DNA of 64,000 nucleotides, taken from positions 62,001-126,000 of the forward strand of contig CAIZFE010000004.1 in NCBI GenBank assembly GCA_903932145.1, read 5' to 3'. Under the pieces are notes generated by a model, which was given only the letters and a program-made list of their open reading frames with translations, was not told the origin of the DNA and searched no databases. Below, in pieces: positions 8,892 to 17,101 of the stretch; position 1 is the first letter of the stretch, and each line of letters starts with the position of its first letter. Position numbers and translations under genes: made by a program. This stretch comes from an uncultured Rhodopila sp. Its GTDB lineage: Bacteria > Pseudomonadota > Alphaproteobacteria > Acetobacterales > Acetobacteraceae.

Positions 8892-10196
8892 TCAGCCATA
8901 CAACAACCGCGGCAGCCATAGCGCCAATTGCGGAAACAGGAACAGCAGCACCAGCAGCGCGAATGGGGCCACCAGGAACGGCACGATCCCGCGATAAATC
9001 GTGACGGTGCGGATGTCGGGTGCCTGAGCCTGCACCACGAACAGGTTCATGCCGACGGGAGGGTGAATCAGCCCGACCTCCACCACGATCACCACGATAA
9101 TGCCGAACCATGTCGGGTCGTAGCCATAGGACACAATCAGCGGCAGGAACACCGGCACGGTGATCAGGATCATGCCAATCGCCTCCAGGAAGCAGCCCAT
9201 CAGGATGTAGGCGAGGACCACGAACGCCATCACCAGCCCACCCGGCAACGCCATCACCCGCGCCTGTTCGGCGAGCAGCGACGGCAGTTGGGTTTGCACA
9301 ATGAAGTAGGCGAACAGGTTGGCGCCAATGATGATGACATACAGCATGCAGCTTGTGCGAACCGCGCCCTCGACCGTGTTGATCAGCGCGCCCAGCCGCA
9401 GACGGCGTCCAACGACACCCAGCAGGATGGCACCGAGCGCACCGATCGAGGCGGCCTCGGTGGGGCTGAAGATACCGGCGTAGATACCGCCGATCGTGAC
9501 GACGAACAGGGTCAGGAACTGCCATGGCCCCCGCAATGCGACGATCCGGTCTCGCATCGGCGCGCTCGGGACTGCAGGGGCGTCGAGCGGACGTCTGGCG
9601 GCCACGATCAGGGCGGTGACGATGTAAAGCGCGGTCAGCAGCAGGCCAGGGATCAAACCGGCGGCGAACAGCTTGGGCACCGATTGTTGCGCGATGGCGC
9701 CGTAGATCACCAGGATGATCGACGGCGGGAACAGAATCCCCAATGTGCCGCCGGCGGCGATCGATCCGGTGGCGAGGCTGTCGGCGTAGCCGGCTTTCCG
9801 CATTTCCCGCAATGAAATTGGGGTCATCGTGGCGGCGGTCGCGATCGACGATCCGCACACCGCACCGAAGCAGGCCGAGGCGCCGATAGTTGCGACCGCC
9901 AGACCGCCTCGTATGCCGGACAGCATAACCTGAGCCGCCTTGAACAGGTCGGCGGACAGACCGGTGCCCGAGGCCACCTCGCCGGTCAGAATGAACAGCG
10001 GCACAACCGACAGAGTGTAAAGCGAGGCGGTGTCGAACGGCGCCTGTCCCAACGTGGCGAAAGCGCTGGTCCAACCGGACAGCACGATGTTGCCAACGAA
10101 ACCAACCAGACTGAGCGCTGCCCAGACCGGCAGACGCAGGAGCAGCAACAGGAACAGCGCGACGATACCGGTCAGGCCGACGAAACCGGGACTCAT
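8892..10196 (-). CDS. dctM: TRAP transporter large permease (DctM type)
   Basis: The 434-residue protein is the large membrane subunit of a tripartite ATP-independent periplasmic transporter and carries the sodium-coupled translocation path. About a dozen hydrophobic helices are visible, along with family motifs such as SVVPLFILTGEVA, GASACFGAVCGSS, GSIAAGGTLGILFPPS and HPPVGMNLFV. I place the start at MSPGFVG because its ATG overlaps the dctQ stop as ATGA; a longer frame upstream is out of style with the family. It works with DctQ and DctP just upstream. A carboxylate substrate is likely, but its identity is unknown. Confidence 0.93.
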   Translation of the reverse strand: MSPGFVGLTGIVALFLLLLLRLPVWAALSLVGFVGNIVLSGWTSAFATLGQAPFDTASLYTLSVVPLFILTGEVASGTGLSADLFKAAQVMLSGIRGGLAVATIGASACFGAVCGSSIATAATMTPISLREMRKAGYADSLATGSIAAGGTLGILFPPSIILVIYGAIAQQSVPKLFAAGLIPGLLLTALYIVTALIVAARRPLDAPAVPSAPMRDRIVALRGPWQFLTLFVVTIGGIYAGIFSPTEAASIGALGAILLGVVGRRLRLGALINTVEGAVRTSCMLYVIIIGANLFAYFIVQTQLPSLLAEQARVMALPGGLVMAFVVLAYILMGCFLEAIGMILITVPVFLPLIVSYGYDPTWFGIIVVIVVEVGLIHPPVGMNLFVVQAQAPDIRTVTIYRGIVPFLVAPFALLVLLFLFPQLALWLPRLLYG

Positions 10197-10660
10197 GGCT
10201 TGGCCGAACGGTGGAACAGCATGGTCGCCGCGACCAACACCGAACCCGCCATGCCGGTCATCGCGCCGGCCCAGATCACAAAGACCGGCAACCCCAGTTC
10301 CAGCTTGCGGTCGCCGTATTCCCACGCCTGATAAGCCGGAGCGATCATGGCCCAAACGATCAGCACCAGCATCGCAAGCATGACGGCATCGGCGACGGTG
10401 ATCAGCCGCCGCCTGCCGCGCTCGCCGGCGATGTGATCGATCAGGTCGATAGCGATGTTCTGTCGGCGCAACAGCGTGATCGGCAGACCGTTGAAGATCA
10501 CCACCGGCAGCAGGCTTTCCACCAGATCGTAGGCGCCGGGGATTGGCCGGCTGAAGGCGTATTTCAAAAAGACGTCCATCACCGTCACCGACCCCATGAC
10601 GACCAGGGCCAGCATCGCGATCATCAGTTGCAACGACGCCATGCGCGACACGAACCGCAT
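10193..10660 (-). CDS. dctQ: TRAP transporter small permease (DctQ type)
   Basis: The 155-residue protein has four hydrophobic helices and the family pattern SVTVMDVFLKYAFSRPIPGAYDLVE, cited here as the key DctQ region near residue 25, plus RRQNIAIDLI. It pairs with DctM in the inner membrane. The ATG chosen lies four bases after the dctP stop, and its own stop overlaps dctM as ATGA, so translation of the three genes is probably coupled. A longer frame would run back into dctP and is unlikely. Confidence 0.9.
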   Translation of the reverse strand: MRFVSRMASLQLMIAMLALVVMGSVTVMDVFLKYAFSRPIPGAYDLVESLLPVVIFNGLPITLLRRQNIAIDLIDHIAGERGRRRLITVADAVMLAMLVLIVWAMIAPAYQAWEYGDRKLELGLPVFVIWAGAMTGMAGSVLVAATMLFHRSAKP

Positions 10661-10664
10661 GGGT

Positions 10665-11666
10665 TTAGCGCGTGTAGTCTTGCAAAAGCTGCGACGCCGG
10701 CTTCCCGGCCTTGTCGAGGGCGTCAACGTCCTCTTGCACCAATGGCGTCAGCACCGTCTTCAGCTTGTCCACTTCCGCCGGGGCCAGCGTGTTGATTCCG
10801 ACCTTGGCGGCGACCATCACATCGCGGCCGTGCTGCTGCGCCACATCCCAGCGGACGCCCAGTTGTTCGGCGGCTTTCGGGCTGGTCGTGGAATCAATTA
10901 AGGCTCGCAGGTCCGGCGGCAGGGCGTCGTATTTCGCCTGGTTCATGACCAGCACCAGAGTGCCGGCGATGAACGAGGGTTCCACCGCGTGCTGGGTGAC
11001 GGTGGACAGGCCGAAGCTTTCCGCCGCCTCGTAATTGAACACCGCGCCGTCGATCACGCCCTTCGCCATGCCATCGGCGATTTCCCCCGGCGGCACCTGC
11101 AGCGGGACGGCGCCCAGGGCGCGCAGGACTTTCGCGTGCTGCTCGCCAGCGAAGCGTATCTTCAGGCCACGCAAATCCGCCAGCGTGTCGATTTCATGCC
11201 GAGCGGTCAGGATCGTGTTGGGCGGGGTGATACCGACCCATAGGACGTGCAGGCCGGGATACTCCGGCGTCAGATATTTCGGCGCCAGTTCGGTCATGCG
11301 CTTTGACGCGATGGCGCTGGTGTTGCCCTCCTTCGGGAAGACGAACGGCAGCGCGGCGATTTCTGTCATCGGATAGCGGCCAGGCGTGGCGCCCGTCAGG
11401 CCGACCGCCATGTCCGCCTGACCGTTACGCGCCAAATCGAACTGGCGGTTGACCGGGCCAAGCTGCGAGGCCGGATAGATGTGCAGCTTGATCTGGCCGG
11501 CAGAGCGTGTGTCGAGGTCCTGCGCCCAGTCCTCCAGCCACTTATGAATGGTGTGGTTGGGCGGAAGGTAGTGCGAAACCTTCAGTTCCAACGGTTCGGC
11601 GCGGGCCGTGGTTATCCCGGCCAGCAGCAGCAACACCGCAAGCGCGTATTTTGCTTCTTTGAGCAT
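10665..11666 (-). CDS. dctP: TRAP transporter solute-binding protein (DctP type)
   Basis: The 333-residue periplasmic protein begins with a signal peptide (YALAVLLLLAGITTARAEP). It then shows the DctP fold, including LKVSHYLPPNHTIHKWLEDWA, the ligand-region DLRGLKIRFAG with its conserved arginine, and MAKGVIDGAVFNYEA. It captures the solute and delivers it to DctQM. A GGGAGAG site lies shortly before the ATG. It is the first gene of the operon; a 79-bp inverted repeat lies just upstream, between it and the FAD monooxygenase gene on the same strand. Conserved Arg binding suggests an organic acid; nearby monooxygenase and hydratase genes hint at an aromatic or related acid. Confidence 0.93.
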   Translation of the reverse strand: MLKEAKYALAVLLLLAGITTARAEPLELKVSHYLPPNHTIHKWLEDWAQDLDTRSAGQIKLHIYPASQLGPVNRQFDLARNGQADMAVGLTGATPGRYPMTEIAALPFVFPKEGNTSAIASKRMTELAPKYLTPEYPGLHVLWVGITPPNTILTARHEIDTLADLRGLKIRFAGEQHAKVLRALGAVPLQVPPGEIADGMAKGVIDGAVFNYEAAESFGLSTVTQHAVEPSFIAGTLVLVMNQAKYDALPPDLRALIDSTTSPKAAEQLGVRWDVAQQHGRDVMVAAKVGINTLAPAEVDKLKTVLTPLVQEDVDALDKAGKPASQLLQDYTR

Positions 11667-11721
11667 GTTCTCTCCCAGTGCGTTGAAACTATTCTGTTGG
11701 CATTCGGTTTGATCGTTTTTC

Positions 11722-11800
11722 CGTCATGGCCCGACTTGTCCGGGCCACCTGTTCCAGCACACTGCCGCGACGGGTGGCCCGGACAACCCGAACCATGACG
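11722..11800. repeat. 79-bp inverted-repeat element, copy 2
   Basis: Same length and ends (CGTCATGGCCCG at the left, ACCATGACG at the right) as copies 1 and 3, but more diverged. Its loop, read as the reverse complement (TCGCGGCA), matches the loop of the other copies, so this copy is inverted relative to them. It lies between dctP and the FAD monooxygenase gene. Confidence 0.85.
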
Positions 11801-11820
11801 ATGGGAGGCGCATGTTGCTA

Positions 11821-13422
11821 TTATGCGAACCCGGTGATGCACGCCAGCAGCGGGCCGGATTCCGGCACCGTGTCGCCTCGCCATGCGACATGCTGGTCGG
11901 GCCGGATCAGCGTGAAACGAGCCTGATACAAGTCGTGCAAGGCAGGATGGGTCAGCACAGTCAGAGGAATGCCGCGTCTGGACGCTTCCCGAACCAGCGC
12001 GTCGACGCCGTCATCCGCCGCTCCGGTGATCAGCAGCGTCAATCCCTGGCCGAACTGGTCATACAGCGACGATCCGTCCTCCAGCCACGCGTGCGGCGCC
12101 AGGCAGCCGGGGCAGGCCGACGGCACGTAGTCGGAAAAGTGTTCCGGCGGCGGTTCGGTGCCATCCGGCACGATGATCGGGGAACCGTCATAGCGCGCAC
12201 CCAGGACCAGACCCAGGGTGAAGAACTCTCGATATTTCGTTGCCTTGATGGCATCGCCGGCTTCCCCCCGGATCGCATCACCGTCCGGACCGGGGGCTTC
12301 GATCCCTGGCCGCACGAGTTGATTGCCAACGGTTTGATAGTTGATGACAGCTTCACGGATCGTGCGTTCGTGCACAGGGCGCCGTTCCAACTGATACGAA
12401 TCGAGCAGATCCGGACCACCCCAGCCCTGCAGGGTCGCCGCCAGCTTCCAGCCAAGGTCCACCGCATCGCCAATGCCCATGTTCATGCCAAAGCCGCCAA
12501 ACGGCGGGTGCAGATGACAGGCATCCCCGGCCAGGAACACGCGTCCGGTTCCGTAACAGTCGGCGATCAGGCTATGGGCAACCCATGGATCGGTGCGGAC
12601 GACCTCCAGTTCCAGATCCAACAGGCCGGTCGCACGCCGGACCAGGTCCGCCGGATCGACGGTTTCCGGGTCCACGTCGTCGGCCAGTTTGGTTGCCATC
12701 AGGACCCAAAGTCCGAACTGGTCCATCGGACCCAGCACCGAGGGGACATCCTGGTTCACCAGCCAGTACATCACCGCCTGCCCGAAACCATGCCGAGCAG
12801 CCAAATCCGGGGCTCGGAATATGATGCTGGTGTTCTTCGACATTGCACCGCTACCGGACATCCGCGCGCCGATCGCGCCCCGCACGAAACTGCGCGAGCC
12901 GTCCGCGCCGACGAGGTATTGGCCGCGAACGGTCCTCGGAACGCCCGTTTTGACGTCCACTATATCCGCGGTAACGCCGTCATCCGACTGCGTCAGGCCG
13001 CGCAATTCCGTGTCGAACGCCACGGTCACGCCGGGCAGCGAGGTGGCTTTTGTCCGGAGTACCTCCTCCAGCGTATATTGCGGGACCCACTGAGACTCCT
13101 CGGAATACAGCTCGTTGCGGACCCGCTGGCCTGCGAACGCGTTTTCGAAACGGTGTAGCAGAAAGCCGTTCATGCGGGTGGCGAACACGACGTGCGGCGG
13201 ATAATCGAGCGGGATTGGCGACGCCTGCCTCAACGCGTCTGCAATCCCCCAGCGGCGCAGATGTTCCCGCGACCGCACGTTCGTAGTCTTGGCGCGCGGG
13301 CTGTAGCCGACGCGGTCGTTACGCTCGACCACCAAGCAGGTGATGCCGCGCAATCCCAACTCGATCGCCAGGGACAGTCCAACCGGACCGGCGCCGGCAA
13401 TGAGCACATCTACTTCGGTCAT
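11821..13422 (-). CDS. FAD-dependent aromatic monooxygenase (PheA/TfdB-MhpA family)
   Basis: The 533-residue flavoprotein hydroxylase has the N-terminal FAD motif VLIAGAGPVGLSLAIELG, the middle DG motif (VGADGSRSFVRGAIG) and the GD motif GDACHLHPPFGGFGMNMG, followed by a thioredoxin-like C-terminal domain. The family uses NAD(P)H and O2 to hydroxylate phenolic or related aromatic acids in the cytoplasm. Two tandem ATG codons occur; I chose the second because GGGGGAGG lies six bases ahead of it. It is upstream of the TRAP operon on the same strand and divergent from an enoyl-CoA hydratase-like gene. The exact substrate cannot be inferred. Confidence 0.9.
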   Translation of the reverse strand: MTEVDVLIAGAGPVGLSLAIELGLRGITCLVVERNDRVGYSPRAKTTNVRSREHLRRWGIADALRQASPIPLDYPPHVVFATRMNGFLLHRFENAFAGQRVRNELYSEESQWVPQYTLEEVLRTKATSLPGVTVAFDTELRGLTQSDDGVTADIVDVKTGVPRTVRGQYLVGADGSRSFVRGAIGARMSGSGAMSKNTSIIFRAPDLAARHGFGQAVMYWLVNQDVPSVLGPMDQFGLWVLMATKLADDVDPETVDPADLVRRATGLLDLELEVVRTDPWVAHSLIADCYGTGRVFLAGDACHLHPPFGGFGMNMGIGDAVDLGWKLAATLQGWGGPDLLDSYQLERRPVHERTIREAVINYQTVGNQLVRPGIEAPGPDGDAIRGEAGDAIKATKYREFFTLGLVLGARYDGSPIIVPDGTEPPPEHFSDYVPSACPGCLAPHAWLEDGSSLYDQFGQGLTLLITGAADDGVDALVREASRRGIPLTVLTHPALHDLYQARFTLIRPDQHVAWRGDTVPESGPLLACITGFA

Positions 13423-13534
13423 CATGAACCTCCCCCGTGGCCGTTTCGCCCTGTCCGGCAATCGATGTGCTTCATCGCGGGCGGTTTGGACAGCCCCCCT
13501 TCTACGGACCTCGAAAATGATCTAAATCACGCTA

Positions 13535-14311
13535 ATGACCGGCATCCTCCTGCGCAGCGACAGTGACTCCATCGCCACCCTGACACTGAACCGTCCGGCC
13601 GCGCGCAACGCGTTATCGATGGGCCTGATGGAAGCGCTGGACGCCGCACTGCTCGCGATCGCGGACGACCGATCTGTCAAAGTCGTCATCATCGCGGCCA
13701 ACGGGCCCGCGTTCTGTGCCGGTCATGATCTGCGCGAGGTTCGCGCCACGCCAACGCGGGCGGCGTATGAAGCACTGTTCGCGAGCTGCTCCAGGCTGAT
13801 GCAGCGGATCGTGCGGCTGCCGAAGCCGGTGATCGCGCAGGTGCATGGCGTTGCCACCGCCGCCGGCTGCCAGTTGGTGGCGTCGGCCGATCTCGCGGTG
13901 GCCGCCGACACGGCTCGGTTCGCCACGCCCGGGGTGGATATCGGGTTGTTCTGTTCGACGCCCATGGTCGCGCTGTCCCGGGCGGTCGGGCGCAAAGCGG
14001 CGATGGAAATGCTGCTGACGGGCGACATGGTCCCGGCGGCACGGGCGCGGGAGCTCGGCCTGGTCAATCGGGTCGTGCCCGAATCGGACCTGCAGGCAGC
14101 GACGCGCGCGCTGGCTTCGCAGATCGCAGCCAAAAGCCCGCTGACCGTGGCGATCGGCAAGGAAGCGTTCTACCGGCAGATAGAAATGGATTTGGCGTCC
14201 GCCTACGACTTCGCGTCCGAGGTCATGACCCGCAACATGATGGCGCGGGATGCCGAGGAAGGCATCGAGGCATTCCTCGAAAAGCGCACACCGCAATGGG
14301 TTGGGGCTTGA
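13535..14311 (+). CDS. Enoyl-CoA hydratase-like protein (ECHDC3 type)
   Basis: The 258-residue crotonase-fold protein is closest to the ECHDC3 branch, seen in KPVIAQVHGVATAAGCQLVAS, FATPGVDIGLFCSTP and LLTGDMVPAARARELGL. The oxyanion-hole segment FCAGHDL is intact. The glutamates that normally drive hydration are not at their usual places: the position in the GGxxLA-type helix reads GCQL and the second lies in a FCSTP context. It may therefore catalyse another crotonase reaction or act poorly as a hydratase. It starts divergently from the FAD monooxygenase gene. No strong ribosome-binding site is visible. Confidence 0.85.
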   Translation: MTGILLRSDSDSIATLTLNRPAARNALSMGLMEALDAALLAIADDRSVKVVIIAANGPAFCAGHDLREVRATPTRAAYEALFASCSRLMQRIVRLPKPVIAQVHGVATAAGCQLVASADLAVAADTARFATPGVDIGLFCSTPMVALSRAVGRKAAMEMLLTGDMVPAARARELGLVNRVVPESDLQAATRALASQIAAKSPLTVAIGKEAFYRQIEMDLASAYDFASEVMTRNMMARDAEEGIEAFLEKRTPQWVGA

Positions 14312-14346
14312 CCGCGCATGCCATCATCTCCACGTGATCACCACCC

Positions 14347-15240
14347 ATGAAAGATCCATACGAAACCCTCGGCGTAGCGCGCACAGCCGATGAGGCCGCC
14401 ATCCGAGCGGCTTACCGGAAGCTGGCGAAGAAGCATCATCCCGACGTCAATCCGGACACGCCGGATGCGGCGGTGCGGTTCGGTGAAATCAGCGCGGCGA
14501 ATGAACTGCTGTCCGACAAGGATAAGCGCGCTCGGTTCGACCGTGGTGAGATCGATGCCGAGGGACATGAAATCCATCAGCAGCGCCAATATTACCGGGA
14601 TACCCCGGGCCAGGAACGCTACGATCCGGCTGGCGGATTCAGCCAGGAAGACCTGGAATCATTTTTCTCCCAGCAGTTTGGCCAGGCCGGCCGGCGTTCG
14701 GATTGGGGTGCCACCGGCCGCGTGAGACCAGGCCGAGATATGCAGTATTCGCTCACCGTCAGTTTCGTCGATGCAGCCGGCGGAACGACGCGACGCCTGT
14801 CCCTGCCGGATGGCAAGACGCTGGACGTTCGCATTCCTCCCGGCACCGAGGACGGACATGTGCTGCGCCTGCGTGGTCAGGGCGGTCCCGGCTTCAACGG
14901 TGCGCCGGCCGGCGATGCGCTGATTGAAATCACGGTTGCCCCCGATCCCCGCTTCCATCGCGATGGCGATGACATCATCACCGATATTCCGGTTTCGCTG
15001 AAAGAAGCCGTGCTGGGCACCTCGCTCGAAGTGCCGACGATCCACGGGCCGGTGAAGGTCTCTGTCCCGGCCGGGTCTGGCACCGGGACACGGTTGCGGC
15101 TGCGCGGCAAAGGCATTCGCCATGGGCACCAGTTCGTGCAGCTTCAGGTGGTTCTGCCGCCGGGTGACGAGCCGGAGTTGGCGGAATTCCTGAAGACCTG
15201 GACGCCGAAAGGGACCGTTAACCCGAGGGAGACAGTATGA
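14347..15240 (+). CDS. cbpA: DnaJ-class co-chaperone CbpA
   Basis: The 297-residue protein has an N-terminal J domain (DPYETLGVARTADEAAIRAAYR, with HPD in KKHHPDVNPD near residue 35) that stimulates DnaK. A Gly/Phe-poor linker with YDPAGGFSQEDLESFF follows, then the two C-terminal beta domains typical of DnaJ and CbpA. The cysteine zinc fingers of DnaJ are absent, which marks it as CbpA type. The C terminus shows VSLKEAVLGTSLEVPTIHG and LRLRGKGIRHG. Its stop overlaps the start of cbpM as ATGA, the standard cbpA-cbpM arrangement, so the modulator is probably made in step with it. Confidence 0.94.
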   Translation: MKDPYETLGVARTADEAAIRAAYRKLAKKHHPDVNPDTPDAAVRFGEISAANELLSDKDKRARFDRGEIDAEGHEIHQQRQYYRDTPGQERYDPAGGFSQEDLESFFSQQFGQAGRRSDWGATGRVRPGRDMQYSLTVSFVDAAGGTTRRLSLPDGKTLDVRIPPGTEDGHVLRLRGQGGPGFNGAPAGDALIEITVAPDPRFHRDGDDIITDIPVSLKEAVLGTSLEVPTIHGPVKVSVPAGSGTGTRLRLRGKGIRHGHQFVQLQVVLPPGDEPELAEFLKTWTPKGTVNPRETV

Positions 15241-15554
15241 TGCGCGTCACTGCCGTCATCGCACTGTTCCCTGACCTGTCAGAATCCGAACTGGTCGGGT
15301 GGGTGGAACGCGGCTGGGTGCGGGCCGAGGGGGGGCCGCCTGACTGGGTGTTCCAGGAGATCGACGTCGCCCGGGTACGGCTGATCCACGATTTTCGCCA
15401 TAGCATGGCGGTGTCGGAGGAGACGATGCCGCTGGTGCTGTCTCTGCTGGACCAGGTCTATGCCCTGCGAGGCCAGATGCGCCTGATCGCCCGAGCGGTC
15501 GAGGGGCAGCCGGAGGATGTGCGGACGGCGATTTTGGCGGCGATCCGCGGATAG
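15237..15554 (+). CDS. cbpM: Chaperone modulator CbpM
   Basis: CbpM binds the J domain of CbpA and inhibits its co-chaperone and DNA-binding activity. This 105-residue protein has the MerR-like N-terminal helix pattern LFPDLSESELVGWVERGWVRAEG, followed by ARVRLIHDFRHSMAVSEE and VLSLLDQVYALRGQMR, both typical of CbpM. It overlaps cbpA by four bases. No further gene follows on this operon; the next gene begins about 200 bp later. Confidence 0.93.
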   Translation: MMRVTAVIALFPDLSESELVGWVERGWVRAEGGPPDWVFQEIDVARVRLIHDFRHSMAVSEETMPLVLSLLDQVYALRGQMRLIARAVEGQPEDVRTAILAAIRG

Positions 15555-15701
15555 GCCGACGTCCTCAGGGCTTTTGTGGCCTTCGCAGAGCTCGCCATTA
15601 AACTGTCTCGAAAATCTGAACGGTTATCGCCGCAGGAAAGGCATGCTGTCAGGGCAAATTGCTTGCCGGCGTTGACCAGACCAACTAACCTGACCAAATA
15701 A

Positions 15702-15726
15702 ATTTTTGCAATCTCGCAAATTTTTT
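15702..15726. promoter_or_regulatory. AT-rich promoter/operator region of the toxin-antitoxin pair
   Basis: A short AT-rich tract in an otherwise GC-rich setting holds an inverted repeat TTTGC-AATCTC-GCAAA. It lies about 40 bp ahead of the antitoxin gene. Toxin-antitoxin pairs commonly repress themselves by binding such repeats, so this is a likely promoter and operator. No clean -35/-10 pair was identified. Confidence 0.35.
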
Positions 15727-15761
15727 CGGTCCCGTTAACCTTTCGTCAACCTGGTGCCGTT

Positions 15762-15989
15762 ATGACAGAGCTTGTGAACCTCTATGACGCCAAAACGCAG
15801 CTCTCCCGCCTGATCGACCGCGCCGCGGCCGGTGAGGACATTGTCATCGCGCGCGCCGGCAAACCGATTGTGCGGCTAGTACCGGTCGATGACGTCTCTC
15901 CGCGCCAGCCCGGCCTGCTGAAGGGGCTGGTGGTGCCGGACGCTTTGTTCGACCCCCTGCCCCCTGACGAACAAGATTTGTGGGAATGA
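15762..15989 (+). CDS. Type II antitoxin, Phd/YefM family
   Basis: The 75-residue protein has the Phd/YefM DNA-binding N terminus (VNLYDAKTQLSRLIDRAAAG) and the second strand segment IVIARAGKPIVRLVP. Its acidic C-terminal tail (PLPPDEQDLWE) would wrap and inhibit the toxin. Its stop overlaps the toxin start as ATGA, so the two are translationally coupled. Such antitoxins usually repress their own operon; the AT-rich inverted repeat just upstream is a candidate operator. Confidence 0.9.
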   Translation: MTELVNLYDAKTQLSRLIDRAAAGEDIVIARAGKPIVRLVPVDDVSPRQPGLLKGLVVPDALFDPLPPDEQDLWE

Positions 15990-16372
15990 GGCTGCTGCTC
16001 GATACACACGCCCTGGTGTGGTGGTGGACGAACGATCCCCGCCTGCCCGCGCGGGCCAGAGCCGTGATCGCGGATCCGGTCAACAAGGTTTTCGTCAGCG
16101 CGGTGTCAGCGTGGGAAATCGCGACCAAACACCGGGTCGGCAAATGGCCGGAAGTCGAGCAATTGATCGCCGAGTATGGATCAATGCTGCGACGCTCCCG
16201 CTTTCAGGCGTTGGCAATCACCATGGAGCACGCGCATCGCGCCGGGACTCTGCCGGGGCCGCATCGTGATCCGTTCGACCGGATGTTGATCGCGCAAGGC
16301 GAGTTGGAAGCGTTGCTGATCGTCACCGCCGACCCGGTGTTCGCCGCGTATGGGGCCGAGGTGGTCTGGTAG
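15986..16372 (+). CDS. PIN-domain toxin, VapC-like
   Basis: The 128-residue PIN-domain ribonuclease begins MRLLLDTHALVWW, with the first catalytic aspartate at residue 6. It continues with SAVSAWEIATKHRVGK (catalytic Glu) and HRDPFDRMLIAQ (conserved Asp), then LLIVTADPVFAAYGAEVVW with the last acidic residue. All four metal-binding acidic positions appear intact, so it is probably active. I use the ATG that overlaps the antitoxin stop rather than an upstream one two codons earlier. Likely RNA cleavage activity is held in check by the antitoxin. Confidence 0.9.
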   Translation: MRLLLDTHALVWWWTNDPRLPARARAVIADPVNKVFVSAVSAWEIATKHRVGKWPEVEQLIAEYGSMLRRSRFQALAITMEHAHRAGTLPGPHRDPFDRMLIAQGELEALLIVTADPVFAAYGAEVVW

Positions 16373-16404
16373 GGTTCTGTGCCGCCAGACTCCCGCGTTC
16401 GGTC

Positions 16405-16809
16405 TTACATACGTGATAAGAACGCGTACGCCTCCGGCGGCCGCCCGGGCACCTGGCCGCCGTTCGGCTGATACACCGGCGACGCCAAAGCACGCGCACG
16501 CGGCACAGCCTCCGCAATCGTCTGCATCAGCCGCATCTGAAGCGCCAGGCCGCGTTCGATCGCAGTTCGATTGGCCTGGCCCAGGATCGCCAGGCGTTGC
16601 AGACTTTCCCGCAACTTCTCCGCCTCGGCGCTCAAATCCGCCGACGGCGTGTTGCCGTTCGACAACGACCCTTGCAAGGCAGCCACCGCATGGCGCTTGC
16701 GGGCCAGCAGCGCGGCCGCGCCCGGCAAATCAAGCGCGTCCAACAAAGCGGTCTCCTCCGCCAGGACGGTATTGAGCCGTTCCGTCAGCTCGATCAGATC
16801 GTCAGTCAT
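16405..16809 (-). CDS. FlgN-like flagellar protein (putative)
   Basis: The 134-residue, mostly helical protein has no signal peptide. It is rich in Ala, Leu and Glu, with a helical N-terminal segment (LIELTERLNTVLAEETALLDALD) and a helix ending LQMRLMQTIAEAV. Its composition and its place directly after flgJ, whose stop it overlaps by eight bases, suggest a FlgN-type export chaperone for hook-filament junction proteins. The match is by length, helical character and context rather than a sharp motif. Last gene of the flgI-flgJ unit. Confidence 0.55.
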   Translation of the reverse strand: MTDDLIELTERLNTVLAEETALLDALDLPGAAALLARKRHAVAALQGSLSNGNTPSADLSAEAEKLRESLQRLAILGQANRTAIERGLALQMRLMQTIAEAVPRARALASPVYQPNGGQVPGRPPEAYAFLSRM

Positions 16810-17101
16810 GCTTCATCTCCTGCATCCGCAACATTTCTTTCATGACAGCGTCGGCGATACCCAGACCGCCCTGCTTGGCGATCGACTTCGCCATTTCTTC
16901 GACCATCATCGGCTTCCACGTCGCCTCACCCTGACCACCGCCAAACAACCCCTTCGAGGTGTCAACCGTCTTGAACATCGGCTGCAACATCTCGCCCAGC
17001 ACCATCGCCTCAAAGTCCTGAGCTGACTTCCGGGTTTTGGCGATCTGGTCAGGTGACAGCGCCGTCGCCGCCGGAACCGTGCCGGCCGGAGCGATATTCA
17101 T
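16802..17101 (-). CDS. flgJ: Flagellar rod-binding protein, FlgJ N-terminal type
   Basis: The 99-residue protein corresponds to the rod-binding half of FlgJ (SAQDFEAMVLGEMLQPMF and VEEMAKSIAKQGGLGIAD) without the muramidase domain found in enterobacterial FlgJ. This short form is normal in alphaproteobacteria and caps the growing rod in the periplasm. Cell-wall cutting must be done by a separate enzyme, not seen here. Its start overlaps the flgI stop as TGATG, and its stop overlaps the following gene, so the three are tightly coupled. Confidence 0.92.
   Translation of the reverse strand: MNIAPAGTVPAATALSPDQIAKTRKSAQDFEAMVLGEMLQPMFKTVDTSKGLFGGGQGEATWKPMMVEEMAKSIAKQGGLGIADAVMKEMLRMQEMKHD

Noticed and set aside
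8779-10074. Minus-strand frame of 431 codons overlapping the TRAP permease
   Set aside because: It is out of frame with dctM, which has unmistakable family motifs over the same bases; the alternative product is arginine-rich low-complexity.
15655-15760. Possible small RNA or CRISPR-like repeats in the AT-rich gap
   Set aside because: Only one short inverted repeat is present and no spaced repeats; a toxin-antitoxin promoter explains it better.
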